From the IMG/VR virus record IMGVR_UViG_3300017598_000362, positions 1-21,796 of that record: 21,796 nucleotides of DNA; one strand, 5' to 3'. Under the pieces are notes generated by a model, which saw nothing but the letters and a program-made list of their open reading frames with translations, had not been told where the DNA came from and ran no database searches. This document shows, in pieces, positions 1-7,900 of the stretch. Positions within the stretch are counted from its first letter, which is position 1. Each line of letters starts with the position of its first letter. The position numbers and the translations under genes were made by a program. The stretch is from a virus.

Positions 1-194
1 AAAGACTTGGTGTTAAAAGAGGTGATATAAGAGGTTATATGGCTGGTTTCCGTAATCCATGGACAGGTGAAATGAACAATGCACATATGGGTACTATGGA
101 AGATTCTGCTACTTATACTCGTTACGGGCATATTGGAGTAGCTATCATCGACCCTAGTAGAACTGCTTGTATACTTCCAACTATGTTAGCATAA
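1..194 (+). CDS. Major capsid protein, C-terminal end (partial)
   Basis: The reading frame is open from the left edge (first full codon at base 3) and ends in TAA at 192-194, leaving 63 residues. The fragment contains GDIRGYMAGFRNPWTG and later RYGHIGVAIIDPSRTACILP. It reads like the final spine/P-domain strands of an HK97-fold capsid protein, where a conserved 'IxDP' strand near the C-terminus is common. A hairpin follows at once, and the next genes are crAss-like virion genes, which fits the capsid gene position in Crassvirales. The identification is inferred from style and context, because most of the protein is outside the window. Another structural protein is possible. Confidence 0.6.
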   Translation, partial: RLGVKRGDIRGYMAGFRNPWTGEMNNAHMGTMEDSATYTRYGHIGVAIIDPSRTACILPTMLA

Positions 195-226
195 GGAAGA
201 TAAAAATATTAGCATAAGTAATGCTT

Positions 227-252
227 AAGAAAGGGTTTAAATATCCTTTCTT
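227..252 (+). terminator. Hairpin after the capsid gene, possible weak terminator
   Basis: AAGAAAGG (227-234) and CCTTTCTT (245-252) form a perfect 8-bp stem around a 10-base loop. The stem is AT-rich and only a short pyrimidine run (TTTCC, including the last stem base) follows, so termination is probably partial. It lies in the 94-base gap between the capsid gene and the next gene. It could instead act as a 3' mRNA-stabilising structure for a highly expressed capsid transcript. Confidence 0.45.
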
Positions 253-288
253 TCCATTACGTTAATATTAATTTAAAAATAGACAAAA

Positions 289-1161
289 ATGGCAGAGATG
301 AATGAAGTTAAAGTAGAAAAAAAGTTTAAACTCCCTAATGAAAAAGTTCAAGTAGAGTTCATTAAAAGGGAAAAAGGTAATGTAAAGAATAAAAATCATG
401 TGTTGTACGGTGGTATGTTAGAAGGGAGTTCGAGAACTCTATCTCCCAGACGATCCTCTACTACTTTTAAGTATGAGAAAGTACTTACGGATGAAGAACA
501 AAAGTTCCTTGAAAAAAAGCTTGGTACAGAGAAAGAAGGTCTTAATGTATATAAAAAGGATAATAATTATTGGGATTCTGTTACAGTTATTCTTAAAAAA
601 GAAGGTATAAGTCTTGATCTTTCAGACCCTATTGATTACATAAGATATAAAATATTATTATCTTATACTGATTTAGTTGCTCCTTCAATTGATGCACATA
701 AATTAAAGAATAAACTTACATATTCTTTTGTTATTGTTCATAAAGGAGATAGAGAAAATGAGAAGGTTATTAAATATAACGTTACAAAAGAAGCTTACTC
801 TATTGCATCTAAACTTGATTTAAGTACTGAGAAGACGAGAGAATTTTTATATTTATATGGAGTTAGGGTTTCTGGTGATGCTTCTGTAAAATGGATTAAA
901 GGTAAATTAGCTCAAGTTGTTGAGGATGATCCGGGTGGAGTTGTAGATTTATATACTTCTGGAAATTATGAAACCAGATCTTTACTTGCAAGAGGAGTTC
1001 TTTGTGGAGTTATAAAGGATGTTGGAAACAAATTTTATCTTGAAGATGGTGTAGCACTTGCAGCGGAAAATGAAATATCATCTTTAGCTAATAGTATTAA
1101 GTTTTTGGATGATCCTGTTAATTCAGATATTAGAATGCGTGTTGAAGCTAAAATAGGTTGA
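289..1161 (+). CDS. Conserved phage protein of unknown function (290 aa)
   Basis: The function is not known to me. The N-terminal ~60 residues are Lys/Arg-rich with a GGMLEGSSRTLSPRRSS stretch (41-57), probably flexible. A folded region follows with LNVYKKDNNYWDSV (85-98), then LDLSDPIDYIRYKILL (109-124) and APSID (131-135). The C-terminal part carries RSLLARGVLCGVIKDVGNKFYLEDG. This arrangement (a W-containing segment, an LDLSxPxDYIxYK segment, then a C-terminal G-rich hairpin) is one I recognise from unannotated proteins in large Bacteroidota phages and crAss-like phages. No membrane segment or enzymatic motif is visible. Its place directly after the capsid gene suggests a head-associated or packaged protein, but this is context only. 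The start ATG follows an A-rich stretch (GACAAAA) without a Shine-Dalgarno sequence. It ends in TGA, one base before the next ATG. Confidence 0.75.
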   Translation: MAEMNEVKVEKKFKLPNEKVQVEFIKREKGNVKNKNHVLYGGMLEGSSRTLSPRRSSTTFKYEKVLTDEEQKFLEKKLGTEKEGLNVYKKDNNYWDSVTVILKKEGISLDLSDPIDYIRYKILLSYTDLVAPSIDAHKLKNKLTYSFVIVHKGDRENEKVIKYNVTKEAYSIASKLDLSTEKTREFLYLYGVRVSGDASVKWIKGKLAQVVEDDPGGVVDLYTSGNYETRSLLARGVLCGVIKDVGNKFYLEDGVALAAENEISSLANSIKFLDDPVNSDIRMRVEAKIG

Positions 1162-1162
1162 T

Positions 1163-1807
1163 ATGACTAATACAGAATTTGCAAATGAGTTTGATATAAT
1201 TTATGAGAATATTAGCAGTGGTAATGCTCCCGGGTTAGAACCATATGAAAAATCTGTTATTCTTACTCAGGCACAGGAATCGCTTGTTCGTTCTTTATTA
1301 GCTGCTAAAAGTTATGATCCTATAGCAGATCTTATTGATACTGTAGAAATTACTTCTTCAGCAGTAACAACTAAAATAGATCCTCGTTCTGTGGCGTTTA
1401 TATTACCGACAGATTATCTGGAAATATCTAATGAGGTTGTAATTGATGGAAGTGGTCAATATTCTGTAATACCTTTACCTTATGTAGAATATACTACATT
1501 AATGTTAAAGCCTTACAAGTATCCAAGAGTAAGATCTGCCTGGAAATTGTTAAATACAAATGATTCTGATGCTAAGATAGTAGAAATATTAGCAGCATAC
1601 GGTATAACTCCGGTTACGTATAAAGCAACGGTAGTAAATTATCCTACACCTATTATATTCACTGGTGTAACGCAAACTATACGTGGAGTATCGGCACCGT
1701 CTGACACTAATTTAAAGGATTCTTTGCATCCTTCTATTTTAGATCATGCGGTGAAACTAGCAGAACAATATTATTATGATAAAGCACCTCAAACAGCTGA
1801 GAAATGA
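1163..1807 (+). CDS. crAss-like virion structural protein, paralogue A
   Basis: The N-terminus (TEFANEFDIIYENI, then APGLEPYEKSVILTQAQE at residues 23-40) matches a family found in almost every crAss-like phage next to the capsid and neck genes. It is usually labelled structural or ring/tail protein. The rest is predicted mixed alpha/beta. A segment around residues 80-100 (RSVAFILPTDYLEI) resembles the 'LPxDY' strand of neck adaptors, and the C-terminal helix contains SILDHAVKLAEQYYYDKAPQ. It is 214 aa. The start is one base after the upstream TGA. The end overlaps the next gene by four bases (ATGA), implying coupled translation. It shares its N-terminal motif and C-terminal helix with the next gene. 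The likely role is a subunit of the portal-tail neck or tail hub; which ring it forms cannot be read from sequence. Confidence 0.75.
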   Translation: MTNTEFANEFDIIYENISSGNAPGLEPYEKSVILTQAQESLVRSLLAAKSYDPIADLIDTVEITSSAVTTKIDPRSVAFILPTDYLEISNEVVIDGSGQYSVIPLPYVEYTTLMLKPYKYPRVRSAWKLLNTNDSDAKIVEILAAYGITPVTYKATVVNYPTPIIFTGVTQTIRGVSAPSDTNLKDSLHPSILDHAVKLAEQYYYDKAPQTAEK

Positions 1808-2502
1808 CGTTAACAGAAATAAGTGACATATTTGATATGAGAATGAATTCGTTCATTCCTGGTAGTCTTGTAAAAGATGAATATGAAAAATCTGTTTATC
1901 TTACAAGAGCACAGGATGTGTTTTATGATTCTTTATTGTTAGATTTTGAATCTAGTAACGAAATAGGACAAGTGCTTAAAAAACTTGTATTTTCTGTAGA
2001 TTTTTCTTCTGCTTCTTCTACAAATATGTATGGTGGACATGTTATACTTTTTACAGAACTGGTACGTAAAATATTAAGGGAAAGATATGTTACAGGTGTT
2101 ATTTCAGGTTCTGTTTTATATAGTGAGAGAGACCTTTTGGTTAAAGAAGAAAGGCTTGCAGAAATAGAAGAGTCTTTAACGAATCCTTTTAGACAACCAG
2201 GTTTATCTACATGTTTAAGGGCAGTAGAAGAAACTTTAACTTTTAATAAAGTACAGTTATATATTAATCCTGCTCTAACTGTACCTTTTGGTCATTATTA
2301 TGTAACTTATGCGAAAGAGCCAGAGCCTATAGTTCTTCAGGATTTACCTGATAATTTAGAAGTAAAAGGACAGAATACTGCTACTGTTGCTCTAGCTTTT
2401 GATGATGAGGAGGTAAATAAGATTATTGAAATAGCTGTAAATCTTGCATTGCGTGATGCAGGTATTTATGCTCAAAATAAAGCTCAACAAGAAGCGGAAT
2501 AA
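1804..2502 (+). CDS. crAss-like virion structural protein, paralogue B
   Basis: This 232-aa protein starts with TLTEISDIFDMRMNSF and carries DEYEKSVYLTRAQD, the same signature as the preceding gene. It ends in a similar helix (KIIEIAVNLALRDAGIYAQNKAQ, residues ~205-228). The pair is best read as an old tandem duplication that diverged so that the two products occupy different positions in the virion, as with stacked ring or hub proteins. The ATG overlaps the upstream stop (ATGA). The middle region (residues ~70-170) is predicted beta-rich and poorly alignable to paralogue A by eye. No membrane or catalytic motif is seen. A neck/tail role is inferred from family and location. Confidence 0.72.
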   Translation: MTLTEISDIFDMRMNSFIPGSLVKDEYEKSVYLTRAQDVFYDSLLLDFESSNEIGQVLKKLVFSVDFSSASSTNMYGGHVILFTELVRKILRERYVTGVISGSVLYSERDLLVKEERLAEIEESLTNPFRQPGLSTCLRAVEETLTFNKVQLYINPALTVPFGHYYVTYAKEPEPIVLQDLPDNLEVKGQNTATVALAFDDEEVNKIIEIAVNLALRDAGIYAQNKAQQEAE

Positions 2503-2530
2503 ATTTTTTATTAATTTAATACTTATAATC

Positions 2531-3682
2531 ATGAATACACAACAAAATGTTTTACAAGTACTTGCATGTGATTTCACAGGGCCTCAAGCTACCCAAAATG
2601 CTTTAGCGGATTTACCTGTTGGTGAACTTGCCTTTTATGATAAAACAAATACTAGACAGCCATCTGGTGCTGGTAGGTTTGTACTGAATAACGGAGGAAA
2701 GTTTATTGAAAGTAATTATCTTGCAGATTTTGCTGGATGGGATCTTAAGTCTTATACAGCTCCTGAATTGCGTGTAGAGACTGTTACTATTCCTACTCCT
2801 GTTGTAGGTAGTGTGTATATAGTCCAGGTTATTTTAGATATCCATGGAATGACTGGAAAATATATTATGCATGGTGTTTATAAAGCTCTGACAGGTGATA
2901 CTGCAACAAATGTTGCTACAGCGGTTGCTCTTTCTTTGAACAATGCCATAACACGAGAAGGCAGTACAGCTATAACTGTTACTTCGTCTGGTGCGGATGT
3001 TATTATTACTGGTAAAATGCAGACTTATGTTGCAGGTAAAAAACTTGGATTCCAGGTTCCTTTTACTGCTTCTTTATCATCTCCGGAAGATGCTGCTGTT
3101 GCAGGTGTAGTAGCTACTAATTATGCTACAGGTACTGTTACTCTTGATAGTGGTGGTGGTGGATCTGTTGATACCATAAAAGTAAATGGTGTAGATGTTA
3201 TGTCTGGCGCAGAGGCTTATGATACTAATTTACCAGATACTGCAACTAATGTAGCTGCTAATATTACAGCACATACTTCGGTTCCGAATTATACTGCAGT
3301 AGCCGTAGGTGCTGTAGTTACTATTACTTCGGAAGAAACAGGTGGTACACCTAATGGTTACACTGTAGTTTCTACTGCTACAACTATTGTAACTACTGAT
3401 GTAAATATGAGTGGTGGTCACCTTAAAGGTGGAGACAATGGTGTTGGAACTGGTAATTATGTACATGCTAAAGAATATTTTGCATGGGGTAACCAAGATT
3501 CATTCAGATATAATAGTTTTAGGAATAACTTTACTCCTAAAGTTCTCTCTGATGATTCTAAAACTTATAATGTGCAGGCTGTTTCTGAGGATGTGTATGA
3601 ACCAACAGCTCATGCGGATGTAAGAGTTTCTCTTCAGGTTTTACTTGCGTTTAATTCTGCCGGGTCTTCTCCTGCAACCTAG
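2531..3682 (+). CDS. Beta-rich virion protein with two repeat domains (383 aa)
   Basis: I start this gene at the ATG at 2531. The longer open frame from 2444 runs inside the previous gene and its extra N-terminus (Cys/Met/Lys-rich) looks non-native. The protein has an N-terminal unit (1-80, with LPVGELAFYD and SGAGRFVLNNGGKFIES), a first beta domain (~81-203), a Gly-rich linker (208-211), a second beta domain (~204-305), and a C-terminal unit (309-383, KEYFAWGNQDSFRYNSFRNN). The second domain (DTIKVNGVDVM, TATNVAANI, VTITSEETGGTPNGY) resembles small Ig-like/beta-sandwich domains common in phage tail and decoration proteins. Both domains contain a 'D-T-A-T-N-V-A' segment, suggesting duplication. 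A strong terminator follows, as expected for an abundant structural protein. Candidates are a capsid decoration/auxiliary protein or a tail tube/hub protein; I cannot choose. The stop is TAG. Confidence 0.72.
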   Translation: MNTQQNVLQVLACDFTGPQATQNALADLPVGELAFYDKTNTRQPSGAGRFVLNNGGKFIESNYLADFAGWDLKSYTAPELRVETVTIPTPVVGSVYIVQVILDIHGMTGKYIMHGVYKALTGDTATNVATAVALSLNNAITREGSTAITVTSSGADVIITGKMQTYVAGKKLGFQVPFTASLSSPEDAAVAGVVATNYATGTVTLDSGGGGSVDTIKVNGVDVMSGAEAYDTNLPDTATNVAANITAHTSVPNYTAVAVGAVVTITSEETGGTPNGYTVVSTATTIVTTDVNMSGGHLKGGDNGVGTGNYVHAKEYFAWGNQDSFRYNSFRNNFTPKVLSDDSKTYNVQAVSEDVYEPTAHADVRVSLQVLLAFNSAGSSPAT

Positions 3683-3703
3683 AATTTAAATTTGATATTT
3701 ATG

Positions 3704-3742
3704 AATAGCCTGTACCTTAAATGAGGGCAGGCTATTTTTCTT
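3704..3742 (+). terminator. Strong intrinsic terminator
   Basis: AATAGCCTG (3704-3712) pairs with CAGGCTATT (3728-3736). The upper stem can extend imperfectly through TACC/GGG, and TTTTTCTTT follows from 3735. This is a textbook Rho-independent terminator and separates the head block from the fibre and lysis genes. Confidence 0.85.
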
Positions 3743-3771
3743 TATGCTTATTTTTTCGTACTTTTGATAAA
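3735..3771 (+). promoter_or_regulatory. Putative Bacteroidota-type promoter (-7 box TACTTTTG)
   Basis: TACTTTTG at 3759-3766 is an exact match to the Bacteroidota primary-sigma -7 consensus TAnnTTTG. The expected upstream -33 TTTG element falls in the terminator's T-run, where TTTC (3737-3740) sits 18 bases before the -7 box. Transcription would begin roughly at 3771-3775, just upstream of the ATG at 3783. The position immediately after a strong terminator and before the tail-fibre block supports function. The spacing and the imperfect -33 box lower certainty. Confidence 0.6.
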
Positions 3772-3782
3772 AATACCTCGCC

Positions 3783-4349
3783 ATGATAAATATAACACAA
3801 TTTAATTTTACAGCAGACTTATCAAATATAGAATTAGTATTTGAATCTACTACTACAGAAATTATTGACTTGCAAATGTTTATAGGGGACGATTATCCAA
3901 ATACTCCTGTGGATTTAAGTGGTAAATTAACCGGGGCTAGTTCTTATGATTTTAGTGGGGCCAATGCTCTAACTCCTACAGATCTGGGTTTACCGGAAGG
4001 TACGCCGTTATCAGGAATATTCATTGTAAATATCACAAATAATGATCCTACTCCTGATATTAAAGAAGCTGGAATCATGAGTGATTATCTGCTTGTACTT
4101 TGTTTAGCTAATAAAATCATACAACAAAATCAAGAGTCAGATCTCAATGAGACTACTTATTTGTTTCTATTAATAGAAGCTACTAAGTCTTTTATGAGTG
4201 AAGAACAGTATGAGCAAGCTTTAGGGGCGTATGATAGAGCAGAATCTATTTGCGAGGCTGATCCAAACAATTATGATACTGACATACTTCCTTGTGGGGA
4301 AGGTACCGGATGCTGGATTATTGACGGAGTTTATATAGTTAAAAAATGA
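3783..4349 (+). CDS. Tail-fibre-proximal virion protein, unknown (188 aa)
   Basis: This is the first gene after the terminator/promoter junction. The N-terminal ~95 residues are predicted beta-rich (NITQFNFTADLSNIELVFES, then SGIFIVNITNNDP at ~81-93). The C-terminal half is helical, with a TPR-like segment (SEEQYEQALGAYDRAESI, ~139-156). It ends in a short Cys-containing tail (C157, C171, C177) closing with GCWIIDGVYIVKK. Proteins of this layout, with a beta N-terminus, a helical repeat and a cysteine-bearing tail, often precede tail fibres in Bacteroidota phages, but I do not recognise a named family. Its ATG is not preceded by a Shine-Dalgarno site, and its TGA overlaps the next start (ATGA). 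A fibre attachment or fibre assembly role is plausible from position only. Confidence 0.65.
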   Translation: MINITQFNFTADLSNIELVFESTTTEIIDLQMFIGDDYPNTPVDLSGKLTGASSYDFSGANALTPTDLGLPEGTPLSGIFIVNITNNDPTPDIKEAGIMSDYLLVLCLANKIIQQNQESDLNETTYLFLLIEATKSFMSEEQYEQALGAYDRAESICEADPNNYDTDILPCGEGTGCWIIDGVYIVKK

Positions 4350-4936
4350 GTATATTAGACAATAAAATAGACTTTATACTGTCTAAAGAAGACTTCATAA
4401 ACACTAGTCTAATGACTAAGTCTATGACAAGGCAGGATATTTATGGTAGAGTAAATACTAAATTGAGTATTGAAATCACTAAACTTATGTTTATACTGCA
4501 AAGTAAAGACTGGTTTGGAGAAAATACTAAATTAGCGTTATACCAGAAACTAGTAGATATGACTAGAAAACAAGGATTAATATTTAAAATCCCGAAAACA
4601 GAAGTTGTTTATCAAAGTACTATATATTATGGTGTAGCTTTACCTGGACTTCTTGAGGAGGATATTAGTACTGAATTAAGTTTAGGTTCTTCTGACACCA
4701 GGGCAGATAATATGTATACATACAATACCACAGGTACTGAAGTATACTATTATGCTTATCCTAGAGAATGGGGAAGCTTGTCTAAGATATATGACGATAA
4801 TGGATATAATACACTAGATGGGTATTATGAAAGAGAAGTTCAAATTGATATAGGCGGAATTAATAAAGATTATTATTTAATGGAATTTAAGGTGGTAAGT
4901 TCAACACTTGATTTTGATATAACCTTTGCATTTTAA
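4346..4936 (+). CDS. Tail/fibre-associated protein, unknown (196 aa)
   Basis: The N-terminal two thirds are mostly helical and polar (IDFILSKEDFINTSLMTKSM, then KLALYQKLVDMTRKQG). The C-terminal third carries TEVYYYAYPREWGSLSKI (from about residue 131), ending in LMEFKVVSSTLDFDITFAF. That 'YYAYPxxWG...' beta unit recurs in tail and baseplate proteins of Bacteroidota phages, where it often sits at the C-terminus and probably mediates trimer contacts or attachment. Translation is probably coupled to the preceding gene (four-base ATGA overlap), and the fibre gene begins two bases after its stop. The likely role is a connector between the tail and the fibre encoded downstream. This is inferred from domain style and gene order. 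Confidence 0.65.
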   Translation: MSILDNKIDFILSKEDFINTSLMTKSMTRQDIYGRVNTKLSIEITKLMFILQSKDWFGENTKLALYQKLVDMTRKQGLIFKIPKTEVVYQSTIYYGVALPGLLEEDISTELSLGSSDTRADNMYTYNTTGTEVYYYAYPREWGSLSKIYDDNGYNTLDGYYEREVQIDIGGINKDYYLMEFKVVSSTLDFDITFAF

Positions 4937-4938
4937 TT

Positions 4939-7900
4939 ATGGCAACTCAAGGACATATTCCTATAAGTTCAAACTTTGATAGAAGGTCTCCAATACCTGT
5001 AGACCCCTCTTTATACAGAGATGATATAGCAGATAGGGATGCTATACCTGTATGGCAGCGTTATCCCAATATGCAAATTGACATATTAGGTAGTAATGTA
5101 AGTTATAAACTTATATTAGGTACTGTCGATATGGATCTTGCAAATAACGCTAACTGGGTTGAGATTTTCAATACTCTGGATCCTAGTGACTATTATACAA
5201 AAATTAATCTACAGACTTCTGGAGAGTCAGAGGTTCATTGGGATAATATAACCAATGCTCCAAGTACTTTTGTAGCTACGTGGGGAACTATAATAGGAAC
5301 TCTTGCAGATCAAACAGACCTAAATAACGCATTAGGAAATAAAGAAGACGTTTTTGCTAAAAATACAGGATTTAATTTACCGCTTGGCGTTATTGCAAAT
5401 ACTGTAGCTGAAGGAGATCATAAGCATTCCCAATTATACCAACCAGATGGAACTAATCCATTCGTTTATACAGACAATGCAGGTAATTTATTTGTTGATG
5501 GTGATATCATACAAAGTGGTGTCGGATATGAAACACATGTAGAACAAGTATGGAGTGCATTAGATTTAATTATAACTAGAGACGGTGCTGTCGCTGGACT
5601 AGGTGCAGGAGAATACACTGGTATTCAAGCTACACTTTATGATGGCGTCAATGACGGTCAATTAGTATTTGATAATGGAGGTGTAGCCAGAGTAGGGGAT
5701 ATAGGAAGTTTACAACCTATTGCTACCAGGGAAGAAACTCCAACTGATGGATACTATGCTCAATGGTCTACGGCTAATCAAAGATTTGAAACTGTAGCTA
5801 TATCAGCTAATAGGATAGAAAACACAGCAACAACTTCTTATGTAGAATATGGTAATAGTGGAACAGATACATTTCTTACTAGTGTCTCAACTTCATCAGG
5901 TGGTGCAGGGGATTTATTTAGAATGTATAATGGATTAAGTGGACTATTATTTTCTATAAATGATGAAGGAGCTGTTTTATTTAAACATTCTCTTAATAGC
6001 AATGATACTACTATAGATGGAAATAATATTACTTTAAGAGGTATAGCTGCTGTAGGTAATTATATATATGGTGATGGTGGTGCTTACTTTAGGCTGCCTG
6101 TGGGAAATGGTCGTGCTTATCATCAAGTATATCCTAAAACATCAACGGAAGAAATATTAAGGTTTAGCTCTTCTACGGGAGTTAATTATCAGGGTTCTTC
6201 GGTACATCATAACAAATATACAATGTACGGAGCTACTATCCCTATGTTACGCTGGAGACATCCATTAGATAACTCACATAGTGATTTTGTGGATGGGTTA
6301 CATATAGGGAGTGATTACCATCATAATTCTTTTCCAATGGGGGCAACATATATATATTCTGCAGACTCAAGAGAAGCAGCAGCAGCATATGACGCTCAAT
6401 CGATTCATCTTATTCCCGGTAAAATTCTTGGACTCAGTACAGGAGTTGACGGTGCAGTAGTTATTGGTGCTTCTGATAGAGCAACTCCTATATATTTTAT
6501 AGATAATACAACTATAATAGGTAAAGATGGAAGTAATAATTTATTTTTTACAGATGCAGTTACAGGAACTAAGACTCTTGCAGAATTAGCTGCAGGTTCG
6601 ATAGGTCGTAGAATAGAAAATACGGCTACGACTTCATACTTGGAGTATAGTGATTCTGGTGGAGATGCCTTTTTAACTGCTGTAACAACTCTTACAGGGG
6701 ATGACGAAGTATTTGGCATTACTAATGGTAGTGCAGATAAAATATTTAAGATGAATGCTCAGGGAAGTTTCTTTAATGACGGATTTAGAGCATTCGCATA
6801 TCATCCTGTACAGCATAGTATTTATATAGGTGATAGAAAATTAACTGATCCACTTTTAACGGGTGCTAGCAGAAATATAGGTATAGGTGAAGGTACATTT
6901 ACAGATTTATCAACCGGTGATGATAATATATTAATAGGTTATTATGCTGGAACAAACATGAGCACAAGTACGCATAATGTCGCTATTGGCTCATATGCAA
7001 TGACTTCAATGGTAGCATCAAGCGATAATAACGTAGCTATAGGTTATAGAGCTGGGTATAGCGCTATCGGAGATGGAATTATTAGTATAGGAGCTTTTGC
7101 CGAAAGAGGAGGAAACTCTACGATTAGTATTGGTTATTATGCTGGATACGGAAGTACAGGAGCAAACAATATTCATATAGGGGCTAATACGGGTGCTGTT
7201 TCAGGTTATACTGGTACTCGAAATATATTCATAGGAACATATTCAGGCGGAGCAATGGGTTCTGGTTTTGATAATGTATTCATTGGTTCTTATTCAGGTA
7301 GGTATGAGACAGGGTCTAATACTTTTATGGTATCAGGTTTATCAGCAGCGGAACAGGTTGATGAAGCTACGGCTAGGACTAAGGCGTTGATTTATGGTAT
7401 ATTTGATCCGACTACAACAAGTCAAACTATTAGGTTTAATGCTAATGTAGGAATAGGAGTAGCTCCCGGAGGTGCCCCGTTGACATTAAAAGCTCAAGCA
7501 GAGGACGAAACAGTTTTTAGAATAAATGAGGTTAATAGTAATGCAAGAGCTTTTGAAATTGGCTTTAGTGGAACAAACTCTCCGTTTATACATTTTAAGC
7601 GAAGATACTCAGATATTGCTTATGATGTGATGACTTTTGACAGGACAAACGGATATGTCGGAATTGGAACAACAAGTCCAGATTATCCTTTACATGTTTT
7701 GAGGGCAGGTGGTTCAGGAACGGCAGCTTTTATGTCCGGTTCAGGTTATAATGTAGATACATATTATGGGCATGGAACTACATATCAATGGAGACTAGGT
7801 ACTTCAAGTGTAGCTGATTTTAGATTAAGAGATGAAGTAGCAGGAGCAACTAGACTGTTAATTGTTCAGGCAACAGCTAAAACTCATATGATCGGTGTCT

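Noticed and set aside
2444-2530. N-terminal extension of the 2531-3682 gene
   Set aside because: It lies inside the end of the previous gene in another frame. Its sequence (short, Cys/Met/Lys/Asn-rich) does not look like the rest of the protein, and the ATG at 2531 lies just after the 28-base gap.
3230-3623. Short frames on both strands inside the beta-rich virion gene
   Set aside because: They arise from the Thr/Val/Ala-repetitive coding sequence in other frames. Their translations are Ile/Ser/Cys/Thr- or Met/Leu-rich low-complexity strings.
6405-6719. 104-aa open frame on the minus strand inside the fibre gene
   Set aside because: It is antisense to a clearly real gene with recognisable fibre repeats, and has no start context of its own or recognisable domain.
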